The notes beneath the pieces were generated by a model. It did not search any database. It saw only the letters and a list, made by a program, of their open reading frames with translations, and was not told the origin of the DNA. Shown here piece after piece: positions 25,772 through 34,160 of a stretch of DNA of 64,000 nt. Source of the DNA: DASWJZ01 sp038211615 (lineage in GTDB: Bacteria > Pseudomonadota > Alphaproteobacteria > Rhizobiales > Afifellaceae); assembly GCA_038211615.1 (NCBI GenBank), contig JBBQVL010000010.1, positions 14,962 to 78,961 on the forward strand. The letters are read 5' to 3'. The position numbers and the translations under genes are program-made. Numbering within the stretch: position 1 is the first letter of the stretch; each line of letters begins with the position of its first letter.

Positions 25772-27187
25772 TCACGGAATTGCGTAGACGGCGAGCTCGT
25801 TGACGATGCCCTTCAGCGTTGCATTGTGGGACTTCGGTTTCAGCCCCTCTGCCGCAAGCAGTCCGGAAGAAGCTGCGTCCTCCACCACCGCGCCGGTCGC
25901 GAAGATTTCGCTCGAGGTGGCGAGCCCCTGCACACGCGCGGCGATGTTGACCGTCTGCCCGAAATAGTCCTGCCGCTCGTTCAGCGTGACGGCGATGCAG
26001 GGGCCGACATGGATGCCGATCTTCAGCAGCAGGTCTTCGCGGCTGCGCTCCTCGTTCAGCTTCAGCATCGCGCTCCGCATCCGTAGCGCCGCGGCGATCG
26101 CCCGGTCGGGTGTCGGGAACGTCGCCATGACTGCATCGCCGATGGTCTTCACGACGGCCCCCGATTCCGTCGCGACGATCTCGTTCAGGACCTGGAAGTG
26201 CGACCGCACCAGGTCGAAGGCGGCGAGATCCCCCACCTGCTCGTAGAGCGCGGTCGAGCCGCGGAGGTCGGTGAACAGGAATGTGAGGCTGGTGATCTTC
26301 AGGCGCTGGTCGACGCCGAGCGTGTCGGTGCGGAAGGTGTCGCGGAAAGTCTGGTTGGAGAGAAGCCGCTTGGCCGTCAGGAAGGGCCGGCGCTTCGCCA
26401 TGATCTCGTGCAGCTCCTGGTCGGCGATGAAGACGGTCGGGATGAGGCGCCGATCGGTGTGGTTCTCGATGCTGAGCCGCAGCGGGCCGGGGCGCATCTC
26501 GATCGTTCCGTGCTGCGCCTTGCTTGAATCGAAGATCAGGGTCAGCGCCTGCCGGTCCCTCGTCGGCTCGCCCTTCACGTCGATGAACTGCGCGGTGTGA
26601 GTGATCGGCTCGAAGACGATGATGAACTTTTCCGGCAGCTGCAGCGACAGGATCGCCTTCTCGCCGGGAGGCAGGTCCAGCGCTTCGAGCGTCATCACGT
26701 CCCACACGGCCTCGAAATCCTCGGGAAGCTCGAGCTCCGTGCTGAAATAAAGCTGCCGGAAATATTCCACCGGCTGCAGCGTCTCGGGATTGTGCGCGGC
26801 GATCGGACGCACGCGCGGGCTCACGGTGAAGGTCACCTCGACCATCGCGTCGAGTGTCGGCTCGTAGTTCTGTGCGCAGAGCGTGCACGCGTAGACCTCG
26901 CTGTGCACCGTCTTCAGTGTCGAGTTGGCGTCAAGCACGCCGCCGCAGCCTGGGCAGAGCACGTTCCAGGACATCTCGAAGAGACCGATCTTCGCGGCGT
27001 GCAGGAAGGCGGCGATGACAGGGTCCTCGCCGAGCCCGTGCTCGGCCGCGAAGGCCAGGGCGTTGATGCGAACGAGCTTGCGGTCGGGCGCCTCCTTCAC
27101 GAGGCGCTCGATTGCATTCGCGACTCCGGCATCCGCCGATTGCCGCAGGAGATCGAACATGGCCGCAACTTCGCTCATGCCATCCAT
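25772..27187 (-). CDS. Class III adenylate/guanylate cyclase with DUF5939-type N-terminal region
   Basis: From ATG 27187 the protein is 471 residues. Its N-terminal 280 residues look like DUF5939 and include a zinc-ribbon-like set, Cys78, Cys81, Cys101 and Cys104. The C-terminal domain has every class III catalytic element: FTDLRGST and IGDAVMATF (metal Asp residues) and VNIAARV (Asn and Arg for the transition state). It should make cAMP or cGMP from the NTP. There is no membrane segment. The divergent glycosyltransferase operon starts 215 bases away, so the two may share a control region. Confidence 0.92.
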   Translation of the reverse strand: MDGMSEVAAMFDLLRQSADAGVANAIERLVKEAPDRKLVRINALAFAAEHGLGEDPVIAAFLHAAKIGLFEMSWNVLCPGCGGVLDANSTLKTVHSEVYACTLCAQNYEPTLDAMVEVTFTVSPRVRPIAAHNPETLQPVEYFRQLYFSTELELPEDFEAVWDVMTLEALDLPPGEKAILSLQLPEKFIIVFEPITHTAQFIDVKGEPTRDRQALTLIFDSSKAQHGTIEMRPGPLRLSIENHTDRRLIPTVFIADQELHEIMAKRRPFLTAKRLLSNQTFRDTFRTDTLGVDQRLKITSLTFLFTDLRGSTALYEQVGDLAAFDLVRSHFQVLNEIVATESGAVVKTIGDAVMATFPTPDRAIAAALRMRSAMLKLNEERSREDLLLKIGIHVGPCIAVTLNERQDYFGQTVNIAARVQGLATSSEIFATGAVVEDAASSGLLAAEGLKPKSHNATLKGIVNELAVYAIP

Positions 27188-27402
27188 CCTATGCCCTTTG
27201 AAGCGAGGGAGCACGCTCACATGACAACAACACACCGGGAAGGACGTTCGTAAAGAAAAGCCAATGAACCCATAGCGATAGCTCGCTTTGACGACATCCG
27301 GGCGCGAGCGCCGGCAGCACGGAGGAGTGTAGTTTGGCTTGCGCGGAGCGTGAAAAAATGCCGATCTCCGCCCGCGGATCATGAGCCTTCGAGGAGGACC
27401 CT

Positions 27403-28632
27403 GTGACCAACCGTCCACCGCGGGTGCTGATCTATAGCCACGATTCCTACGGGCTCGGCCATCTGCGCCGCTGCCGGGCCATCGCGCAGTCGCTCGTCGC
27501 CTATCGCGATGACCTGTCGATCCTGATGATTTCCGGCTCTCCTATCGTGGGCGCCTTCAGCTTTTCGGCCAATGTCGACTTCATTCGCGTGCCGGGCGTC
27601 GTGAAGATCGCCAACGAAAGCTACCAGCCGCACAGCCCTGGCATCTCCATCGAGGATCTGATGGCGATTCGCTCCGGTATCATCCTGGAGACGGCGCGGG
27701 TGTTCGAGCCGGACATCTTCCTCGTCGACAAGGAGCCGCTCGGCCTCAGGGGCGAGGTCGAATCGACGCTGCATTTCCTCAAGGAGAAGGGCAAGCTCCT
27801 CGTCCTCGGTCTCCGCGATGTCATGGACGACCCGGTTCGGCTTGCCGGCGAGTGGAACCGCAAGCGTGCGCTGCCGGCGCTCGAAGAACTCTACGATCAC
27901 ATCTGGATCTACGGAATTCCGGAGATCTGCGACCCGCTCGAGGGCATCGCCGTGTCCGATTCCGTGCGCCAGAAGACGCGCTTCACCGGCTATCTCCGCC
28001 GCGGGAAGACGCCTTCCGGATTCTATCCCGCACCGCACGAGATCGAGGAGCCCTTCTATCTTGTGACGACGGGAGGCGGCGGCGACGGCGCCATGCTCGT
28101 CGACTGGGTGCTGCGGGCCTACGAATTCGACCCGACGCTCGACATGCCGGCGAAGATCGTGCTTGGGCCGTTCATGGGCACCAGCCAGCAGACCGGTTTC
28201 ATGGAGCGCGTGGCGCGACTGAAGCACATCGAGGCGATTACCTTCGAGGCGAACATGGAAGCGCTGATGCAGCGCGCGCTCGCGGTCGTCGCCATGGGCG
28301 GCTACAATACGTTCTGCGAAATTCTCTCGATGGACAAGCGCGCGCTGATCCTGCCGCGCACCGCGCCGCGCGCGGAGCAGTTCATCCGCGCCAAGCGCGC
28401 CGAGGAACTGGGCCTCGTCTCGATGCTGGTGCCCGACGACACGACCGATCCGCGGCAGATGGTCGAGGCACTGCGTGCCCTCCCCTACCGCCGGCGTCCC
28501 TCCAAGGTGCACATTCCCGGACTTCTCGACGGCCTCTCCGTCATCAACAGCCTGGTCGACCAGTATCTCGGCACCGCCGCTCCGGCCGGCCTGCGGCCGC
28601 CACGGCTTTCAGTCGTCGGCGGGGCCATTTGA
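27403..28632 (+). CDS. GT-B glycosyltransferase, MurG-like (first of five-gene operon)
   Basis: GTG 27403 has GGAGG five bases upstream. The 409-residue protein has an N-terminal Rossmann strand with a Gly-His turn (IYSHDSYGLGHLRRCRAIAQ) and a C-terminal donor-binding half with VTTGGGGDGAML, then MGGYNTFCEILSMDK. That is the layout of family 28-like GT-B glycosyltransferases such as MurG. Neither the sugar nor the acceptor can be told. It is the first gene of an operon with a methyltransferase-like protein, two more glycosyltransferases and a phosphatase. It shares the GHLRR motif with the last gene of that operon. Confidence 0.8.
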   Translation: MTNRPPRVLIYSHDSYGLGHLRRCRAIAQSLVAYRDDLSILMISGSPIVGAFSFSANVDFIRVPGVVKIANESYQPHSPGISIEDLMAIRSGIILETARVFEPDIFLVDKEPLGLRGEVESTLHFLKEKGKLLVLGLRDVMDDPVRLAGEWNRKRALPALEELYDHIWIYGIPEICDPLEGIAVSDSVRQKTRFTGYLRRGKTPSGFYPAPHEIEEPFYLVTTGGGGDGAMLVDWVLRAYEFDPTLDMPAKIVLGPFMGTSQQTGFMERVARLKHIEAITFEANMEALMQRALAVVAMGGYNTFCEILSMDKRALILPRTAPRAEQFIRAKRAEELGLVSMLVPDDTTDPRQMVEALRALPYRRRPSKVHIPGLLDGLSVINSLVDQYLGTAAPAGLRPPRLSVVGGAI

Positions 28633-28689
28633 GGCGGGAGCCTCGGCGGAGCATATGGAGAGAGGAATGACGGCGATGAGGTTTTCCGC

Positions 28690-29175
28690 GTGAGCCGTCT
28701 CGATTTCATGATTTCCCGGCTGACGGCGCAGCGGGCGCTGATGGAGGAGGCCGCGCGGCTGATCGTCGACCAGCCGGGCCCGGTCTTCGAGCTCGGCCTC
28801 GGCAGCGGTCGCACCTTCGACCATCTCCGCCAGCTCCTGCCGTCGCGCGAGATCTTTGCCTTCGACCGCGCCATCTCGGCGCATCCGAAATGCATTCCGG
28901 ACGGCGACCATCTGATCCTCGGCGAGATCCGCGAGACACTGCAATTCTGCGGGCCGCGCATTCCAGGAAAACCCGCCTTCATCCATGTCGATCTCGGGTC
29001 CGGCGATCCGACGCAGGACCTGATCACGCGCGCCTGGCTGTCGCCGCTTATCGCCGAGTGGTCGGTGGCTGGGACGATCATCCTCGCCGACCGGCCGCTT
29101 GCGGGGGCGTTCCGCGACCTGCCGCGGCCGCCCGGCTGCCCGAAGTCGGGACACGTGCTGCTGCGCGCCGAGTGA
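28690..29175 (+). CDS. Class I SAM-dependent methyltransferase-like protein
   Basis: The 161-residue protein has VFELGLGSGRTFDHLRQLLP as motif I of a SAM-binding Rossmann fold, IFAFDRAISAHPKC as motif II, and AFIHVDLGSGDP at the next strand. It is short for a full methyltransferase, so its substrate-binding part is minimal. GTG 28690 has a GAGG about 11 bases upstream. It lies 57 bases after the first glycosyltransferase and 27 bases before the next, and probably modifies the same glycan or lipid. Confidence 0.7.
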   Translation: MSRLDFMISRLTAQRALMEEAARLIVDQPGPVFELGLGSGRTFDHLRQLLPSREIFAFDRAISAHPKCIPDGDHLILGEIRETLQFCGPRIPGKPAFIHVDLGSGDPTQDLITRAWLSPLIAEWSVAGTIILADRPLAGAFRDLPRPPGCPKSGHVLLRAE

Positions 29176-29202
29176 AGGCGCGGAACCGGCACCCGTAAGC
29201 GG

Positions 29203-30333
29203 ATGCGCATAGCCTTCTACGCGCCGTTGAAGCCGCCCGACCATCCCGTGGCCTCGGGCGACCGCGCGATGGCGCGCGCGCTCATCGCGGCGCTCGAGCG
29301 CGCCGGCCATGAGGTCACGCTCGCCGCGCATTTCCGCAGCTACGATTCAGGCGATCCGAGGCGGCAGGCACGGCTCCGCGCCGAGGGGCGGAAGATCGCG
29401 CACCGCTACCTGCGAAAGATCGAGCAGGGCGCGCCGCAGCCCGATTTGTGGTTCACCTACCACCTCTATCACAAGGCGCCGGACTGGCTCGGCCCACTCG
29501 TCACCGGTCGGCTCGGCATTCCCTACGCGATCGCCGAAGCCTCCTACGCGCCGAAGCAGGAAGGCGGCCCCTTCGATCTTGGGCATCAGAGCGTCGCGGA
29601 GGCCATCCGGCAGGCGGCGGTGATCTTCCAGCCGAACCCGGCCGACGCGGAATGCGTGCTGCCGCTGCTTGAGGCGCCGGAGCGGCTGGTGCCGGTCCCG
29701 CCGTTCCTCGATACCGCTCCGTTCCGAGCGCCGGACCGCGACGCGAGCCGGGCTGCAATTGGCCGGATGCTCGGCCTCGACCCGAAGGTACCGTGGCTTG
29801 CGACCGTCGCCATGATGCGCGACGACCAGAAGCTCCTCTCCTACCGCGTTCTGGCGGAGGCGATGCCGTTGCTCGCAGATCTTCGCTGGCAGCTCATCGT
29901 CGCCGGCAAGGGCCCCGCCGAGGCGGCCGTGCGCGAAGCCTTCGCACCGTTCGCGGATAGAGTCCGATGGGCGGGAGAACTCGCACCGGAGGTGCTGAAA
30001 CAGCTCTACCGGGCCGCCGACCTCTGCCTCTGGCCCGCCGTGAAGGAGGCCTTCGGCGTGGCGCTGCTTGAGGCGCAGGCCGCCGGCCTCCCGGTTGTCG
30101 CTGGCCGGAGCGGCGGCGTATCGAGCGTCGTCGCCGACGAGGAGACGGGCCTGCTTGCGCGCGAGGGCGATGCGGCAGCCTTCGCCGACGCGGCCGGTGC
30201 GCTGCTCGAGGATCCCGAGCGCCGGGTGCGGATGGGACACGCGGCGATGCAACGGGCGGAGCGCGAGAACGACATCGCGCGCGCCGCCGCCCTCCTCGAC
30301 GAAAGGCTACGCAGGCTGGCGGACCCTGCATGA
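29203..30333 (+). CDS. Glycosyltransferase family 4-like protein
   Basis: The 376-residue protein has an N-terminal acceptor domain (AFYAPLKPPDHPVASGDRAM) and a C-terminal donor domain with LYRAADLCLWPAVKEAFGVA then LLEAQAAGLPVVAGRSGG. The E-x7-E pattern of retaining GT4 enzymes (EAFGVALLE) is present. It transfers a sugar from a nucleotide donor, presumably at the inner membrane face. Its stop overlaps the histidine phosphatase start (ATGA). Confidence 0.88.
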   Translation: MRIAFYAPLKPPDHPVASGDRAMARALIAALERAGHEVTLAAHFRSYDSGDPRRQARLRAEGRKIAHRYLRKIEQGAPQPDLWFTYHLYHKAPDWLGPLVTGRLGIPYAIAEASYAPKQEGGPFDLGHQSVAEAIRQAAVIFQPNPADAECVLPLLEAPERLVPVPPFLDTAPFRAPDRDASRAAIGRMLGLDPKVPWLATVAMMRDDQKLLSYRVLAEAMPLLADLRWQLIVAGKGPAEAAVREAFAPFADRVRWAGELAPEVLKQLYRAADLCLWPAVKEAFGVALLEAQAAGLPVVAGRSGGVSSVVADEETGLLAREGDAAAFADAAGALLEDPERRVRMGHAAMQRAERENDIARAAALLDERLRRLADPA

Positions 30334-30911
30334 TCCCGCTTCTCGTCGTCCGCCATGGTCCGACCGACTGGAACGAAGCAAAACTGATCCAGGGACATGC
30401 CGACCGCCCGCTCTCCGAGGCCGGCCGCGCGCAAATGCACGCCGCGCGCCTGCCGGCCGGATGGGAGGGCGCGCTCTGCCTCACGAGCCCGCTGCAGCGC
30501 GCCATCGAGACGGCGGCGCTTCTCGGCCTCGATCCGCAGACGGAGCCTCGGCTGATCGAGATGTCGTGGGGCGAATGGGAGGGGCAGAGCCTGAAAACAT
30601 TGCGCGCAGCGCACGGCGCGGCGATGGCGGAGAACGAGGCGCGCGGACTCGACTTTCGCCCGCCCGGCGGCGAGAGCCCGCGCGAGGTCCAGGCGCGGCT
30701 GCGCCCGTTGCTCGCGAGCCTCGAAGGCCGGACGATCTTCGTCACGCACAAGGGCGTGCTGCGGGCGCTCTACACGCTGGCGACGCGCTGGGCGATGACC
30801 GGCAAGCCGCCGGACAGGCTTCTCGACGGCCGCGCGCATGCGTTCGCCGTCGAGCCGGAAGGGTCGTTGTCGCCGATGCAGCTGAACATTCCCCTCTGGC
30901 CTGCGGCATGA
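30330..30911 (+). CDS. Histidine phosphatase family protein (phosphoglycerate-mutase-like)
   Basis: The signature RHGPTDWN near the N-terminus carries the catalytic His (RHG). Supporting residues appear in TSPLQRAIETA, IEMSWGEWEG (acid residue) and FVTHKGVLRAL (second His). At 193 residues it is a single-domain broad-specificity phosphatase. It overlaps genes on both sides by four bases (ATGA at each end), so it is firmly part of the glycosyltransferase operon. It may remove phosphate from a sugar or lipid intermediate. Confidence 0.9.
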   Translation: MIPLLVVRHGPTDWNEAKLIQGHADRPLSEAGRAQMHAARLPAGWEGALCLTSPLQRAIETAALLGLDPQTEPRLIEMSWGEWEGQSLKTLRAAHGAAMAENEARGLDFRPPGGESPREVQARLRPLLASLEGRTIFVTHKGVLRALYTLATRWAMTGKPPDRLLDGRAHAFAVEPEGSLSPMQLNIPLWPAA

Positions 30912-32056
30912 CACGGCGCGTGCTCTTCCATGTCCAGCATCTCCTCGGCATCGGTCACCTCCGACGTGCGGAGATCCTTGCCGAGGCCATGGCCGCGGAA
31001 GGCCTCGAGGTGACGGTCTCCTATGGCGGGCGGCGGATTGCGGAGGTCGCCTTCCGCGGCGTTAGAGTGGCGGAGCTGCCGCCGGCCACGATCGCCGGCG
31101 AGGATTTCTCCACACTTCTCGACGCCGACAACCGCCCCGTTGACGATGCATGGCGCGCGGCGCGGCGCGATGCGCTCCTCCGTCTCTGGCGCGATGTCGA
31201 TCCGGACGTCGTGCTGATCGAACTCTTCCCGTTCGGGCGGCGGCAGTTCGCGTTCGAGCTGATGCCGCTGCTGGAGGCCGTGCACGCCGCGACACCGCGC
31301 CCTCTCGTCGCCTGCTCGGTGCGCGACGTGCTCGTCGCTTCGAAGAAGGCCGGGCGCGACGCCGAAATCGTGGAGAGGGTCCGGCGGTTCTTCGATGCGG
31401 TGCTCGTGCATGGCGACCCGGCCCTCGTCCCCTTCGGCGCGACCTTCGCCTCGGCCGATCGGATCGCCGACCTCATCCACCACACCGGCTACGTCGCCGC
31501 CGATGCCGGCAGCACGGCGCTCGTTGGCGGGGAAGACGAGGTTATCGTCTCGGCCGGCGGGGGGGCGGTCGGTGCGCCGCTCCTCTTCGCGGCCGTCGCG
31601 GCCCGGCCGATGACACCGCTCGCGGGGCATGTCTGGCGTTTTTTGGCTGGGCCCAACCTCCCCGCCGCCGACTTTGAGCGCCTCGGCGCAATGGCGGACG
31701 CACGGACGATCGTCGAGCGGTTTCGCCCCGATTTCCCGGCGCGATTGCAGACGGCGGCCCTCTCAATCTCGCAGGCCGGCTACAACACGATGATGGATGT
31801 CCTCGGCTCCGGCGTGCGCGCCATCGTTGTGCCTTACGAGGCGAAAGGAGAGACCGAGCAGCGGCTTCGCTCCGAGATCCTCGCGTCGAGGCGGCTACTC
31901 ACCGTAGTGCCAGAAGCCGATCTCTCGGCCGCGCGGCTGGCTGTCGCGGTCACGGAGGCGATTGGCAGGCCCGCGGCTTCCATCAGGATCGACCGATCCG
32001 GAGCGGCGACGACCGCCCGGCTCGTTCACGCACTCGCCACAAGGCGAGTGCGATAA
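30908..32056 (+). CDS. GT-B glycosyltransferase, MurG-like (last of five-gene operon)
   Basis: ATG 30908 overlaps the phosphatase stop, and the family similarity begins at once (VLFHVQHLLGIGHLRRAEIL), so the longer in-frame start far upstream is wrong. The 382-residue protein has the N-terminal GHLRR turn. Its C-terminal donor site has VSAGGGAVGAPLL, then SQAGYNTMMDVLGSGVRAIV and the E-x3-Q-type end EAKGETEQRLRSE. It resembles the first gene of the operon, so the two may be distant paralogues adding sugars in succession. The acceptor is unknown. Confidence 0.82.
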   Translation: MTRRVLFHVQHLLGIGHLRRAEILAEAMAAEGLEVTVSYGGRRIAEVAFRGVRVAELPPATIAGEDFSTLLDADNRPVDDAWRAARRDALLRLWRDVDPDVVLIELFPFGRRQFAFELMPLLEAVHAATPRPLVACSVRDVLVASKKAGRDAEIVERVRRFFDAVLVHGDPALVPFGATFASADRIADLIHHTGYVAADAGSTALVGGEDEVIVSAGGGAVGAPLLFAAVAARPMTPLAGHVWRFLAGPNLPAADFERLGAMADARTIVERFRPDFPARLQTAALSISQAGYNTMMDVLGSGVRAIVVPYEAKGETEQRLRSEILASRRLLTVVPEADLSAARLAVAVTEAIGRPAASIRIDRSGAATTARLVHALATRRVR

Positions 32057-32107
32057 AGTCGATGAGGACACATTGCATGGGCAACAATTCCATGGCCCCA
32101 TAGAGAC

Positions 32108-34030
32108 ATGAAACCGCTCGATCATTCGGATGTCGCAGGCGACCTGCTGAACATCCGCGACCTGACCGTCGAATTCCGCACGCTCGCCGGGCGGACGCAG
32201 GCGGTCGATAGCCTGTCGCTGCGCATCCGGCCGGGCAGCACGGTGGCGCTGGTCGGAGAATCCGGGTCCGGAAAGTCGGTCACGGCGCAAGCGATCCTCG
32301 GGATATTGCCGCGCACCGCGCACATCACCGCCGGTCAGATCCAGTTCAACGAAAAGGGCCGCACGAGCGTCGACCTCGCCAAGCTCTCGCCGCGCTCCAA
32401 GGAATTCACCTCGGTCCGCGGCGACCGCATCGGCATGATCTTCCAGGAGCCGATGACCTCCTTTTCGCCGCTCCACACGATCGGATCGCAGATCGGCGAA
32501 GCGCTCGCCGTCCACAAGGAAGTGAGCAAGGAGGAGAAGCGGGCGGCCACGATCGAGATGCTGCGGCTGGTGGAATTCCCGCGGCCGGCGGAGACGATCG
32601 ACTCCTACCCTTTCGAGCTTTCCGGCGGCTTGCGGCAGCGGGCGATGATCGCGATGGCGCTGATGTGCCGGCCCGCTCTGCTCATTGCCGACGAGCCGAC
32701 CACCGCCCTCGACGTGACCGTGCAGGCGCAGATCCTGAAGCTGATCCGCGACGTGCAGGCCGAGCTCGGAATGGCCGTCCTGCTCATCACCCATGATCTC
32801 GGCGTGGTCGCCAATATGGCCGAGGAGGTGGTCGTCGCGCATCACGGGAGGGTGGTGGAATCCGGCACGCTCGACGACATCTTCTCGCATCCGGGGCACC
32901 CCTACCTGAAGGCGCTGCTGAAGGCGGTGCCGCATTTCGACATGAAGCCCGGCGAGCGGCTGAAGCCCATTCGCGAGATCCACACGCCGGTCGAGCAGCT
33001 CGCCGGCGCGCCGCTGATCGACCGGAGCGGCGGCACGCTGCTCGAAGTCCGCCACATCACCAAGCGCTTCGGCATGCGCAAGAACATGAAATGGCTGTCG
33101 AAGGCGCAGGGGGCGACCGTGCTGGCGCTCTCCGACGTGAGCTTTACCGTCGAGCGGGGGGAATGCCTCGGCCTCGTCGGCGAATCAGGCTCGGGCAAGA
33201 CCACCGTCAGCAAGGCCATCATGCGCGCCGTGCCGATGGACGAAGGCGAGATCATCTTCCACGACCGCGGCAATGCCACCGATCTCCTGCAGCTCGACAT
33301 GCGGGAGATGGAGCCAATCCGCCGGAAAATTCAGTACATCTTCCAGGACCCCTATTCCTCGCTCAACCCGCGCATGACGGTGGGCAGCATCCTGGCCGAG
33401 CCCTTCGTCATACATAACATCGGCACGGACGTGACACGCCGCGCCGCAGCGGTGCGGCTGCTCGAAATGGTCGGCCTCGGCGCCCAGCACCTGAACCGCT
33501 TTCCGCACAGCTTCTCCGGCGGCCAACGGCAGCGCATCGGCATAGCGCGCTCGCTGGCGCTGCAGCCCGATCTCGTCATCTGCGACGAGCCGGTGTCCGC
33601 CCTCGACGTCTCGATCCAGGCGCAGATCCTGAACCTCTTGAAGGACCTGCAGAAGGAGATCGGCCTTACCTACCTGTTCATCTCGCACAATCTCGCGGTC
33701 ATCAACTATATCGCCGACCGGATCGCCGTGATGTGCGCCGGCCGTCTGGTGGAACTCGCACCCCGCGCCGAGCTCTTCCGCAATCCGCTGCATCCCTACA
33801 CGCGGGCCCTGATGTCGGCGGTCCCCTACCCCGATCCCGACCGGCCGCTCGATTTCGCCGCCATCGGCGCCGGACGGCAGTCCAATCCCGCTGCCTGGCC
33901 GGAGCCGTTCTGCTGCGGCGCGGGCGGCGATCCGCCGATGCTGCAGGTGGCGGAGGGGCACTTCGTGCGCGCCTCGGCGTTGCCCGAAACGCAGGCGCGG
34001 GCCCTCTCGGCGGCAACCGCTTCTTCCTAG
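32108..34030 (+). CDS. Dipeptide/oligopeptide ABC transporter ATPase, two fused ATPase domains
   Basis: The 640-residue protein contains two complete ABC ATPase domains in tandem, as in YejF-type fusions of DppD and DppF. The first has GESGSGKSV, LSGGLRQRAMIAMAL and LLIADEPTTALD. The second has GESGSGKTT, FSGGQRQRIGIARSL and LVICDEPVSALD. The HPYLKAL and HPYTRAL segments after each domain are typical of oligopeptide transporters. It should energise import of peptides through the permeases. Matching permease and binding-protein genes lie at 41.6-45.7 kb on the opposite strand, separated by the cNMP operon. Confidence 0.92.
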   Translation: MKPLDHSDVAGDLLNIRDLTVEFRTLAGRTQAVDSLSLRIRPGSTVALVGESGSGKSVTAQAILGILPRTAHITAGQIQFNEKGRTSVDLAKLSPRSKEFTSVRGDRIGMIFQEPMTSFSPLHTIGSQIGEALAVHKEVSKEEKRAATIEMLRLVEFPRPAETIDSYPFELSGGLRQRAMIAMALMCRPALLIADEPTTALDVTVQAQILKLIRDVQAELGMAVLLITHDLGVVANMAEEVVVAHHGRVVESGTLDDIFSHPGHPYLKALLKAVPHFDMKPGERLKPIREIHTPVEQLAGAPLIDRSGGTLLEVRHITKRFGMRKNMKWLSKAQGATVLALSDVSFTVERGECLGLVGESGSGKTTVSKAIMRAVPMDEGEIIFHDRGNATDLLQLDMREMEPIRRKIQYIFQDPYSSLNPRMTVGSILAEPFVIHNIGTDVTRRAAAVRLLEMVGLGAQHLNRFPHSFSGGQRQRIGIARSLALQPDLVICDEPVSALDVSIQAQILNLLKDLQKEIGLTYLFISHNLAVINYIADRIAVMCAGRLVELAPRAELFRNPLHPYTRALMSAVPYPDPDRPLDFAAIGAGRQSNPAAWPEPFCCGAGGDPPMLQVAEGHFVRASALPETQARALSAATASS

Positions 34031-34160
34031 GCGGGCCCCTGCGGAAGCCATGAGCCGGCGTTAGACAGCCGAGCCGACCTGCTGTTATAGATTGTTGCGT
34101 CGCTTGGCCCCCGGCCGGAGCGAATGCCCGCGCCGACGCCTCGAGGAGACCGGTCCAGAC

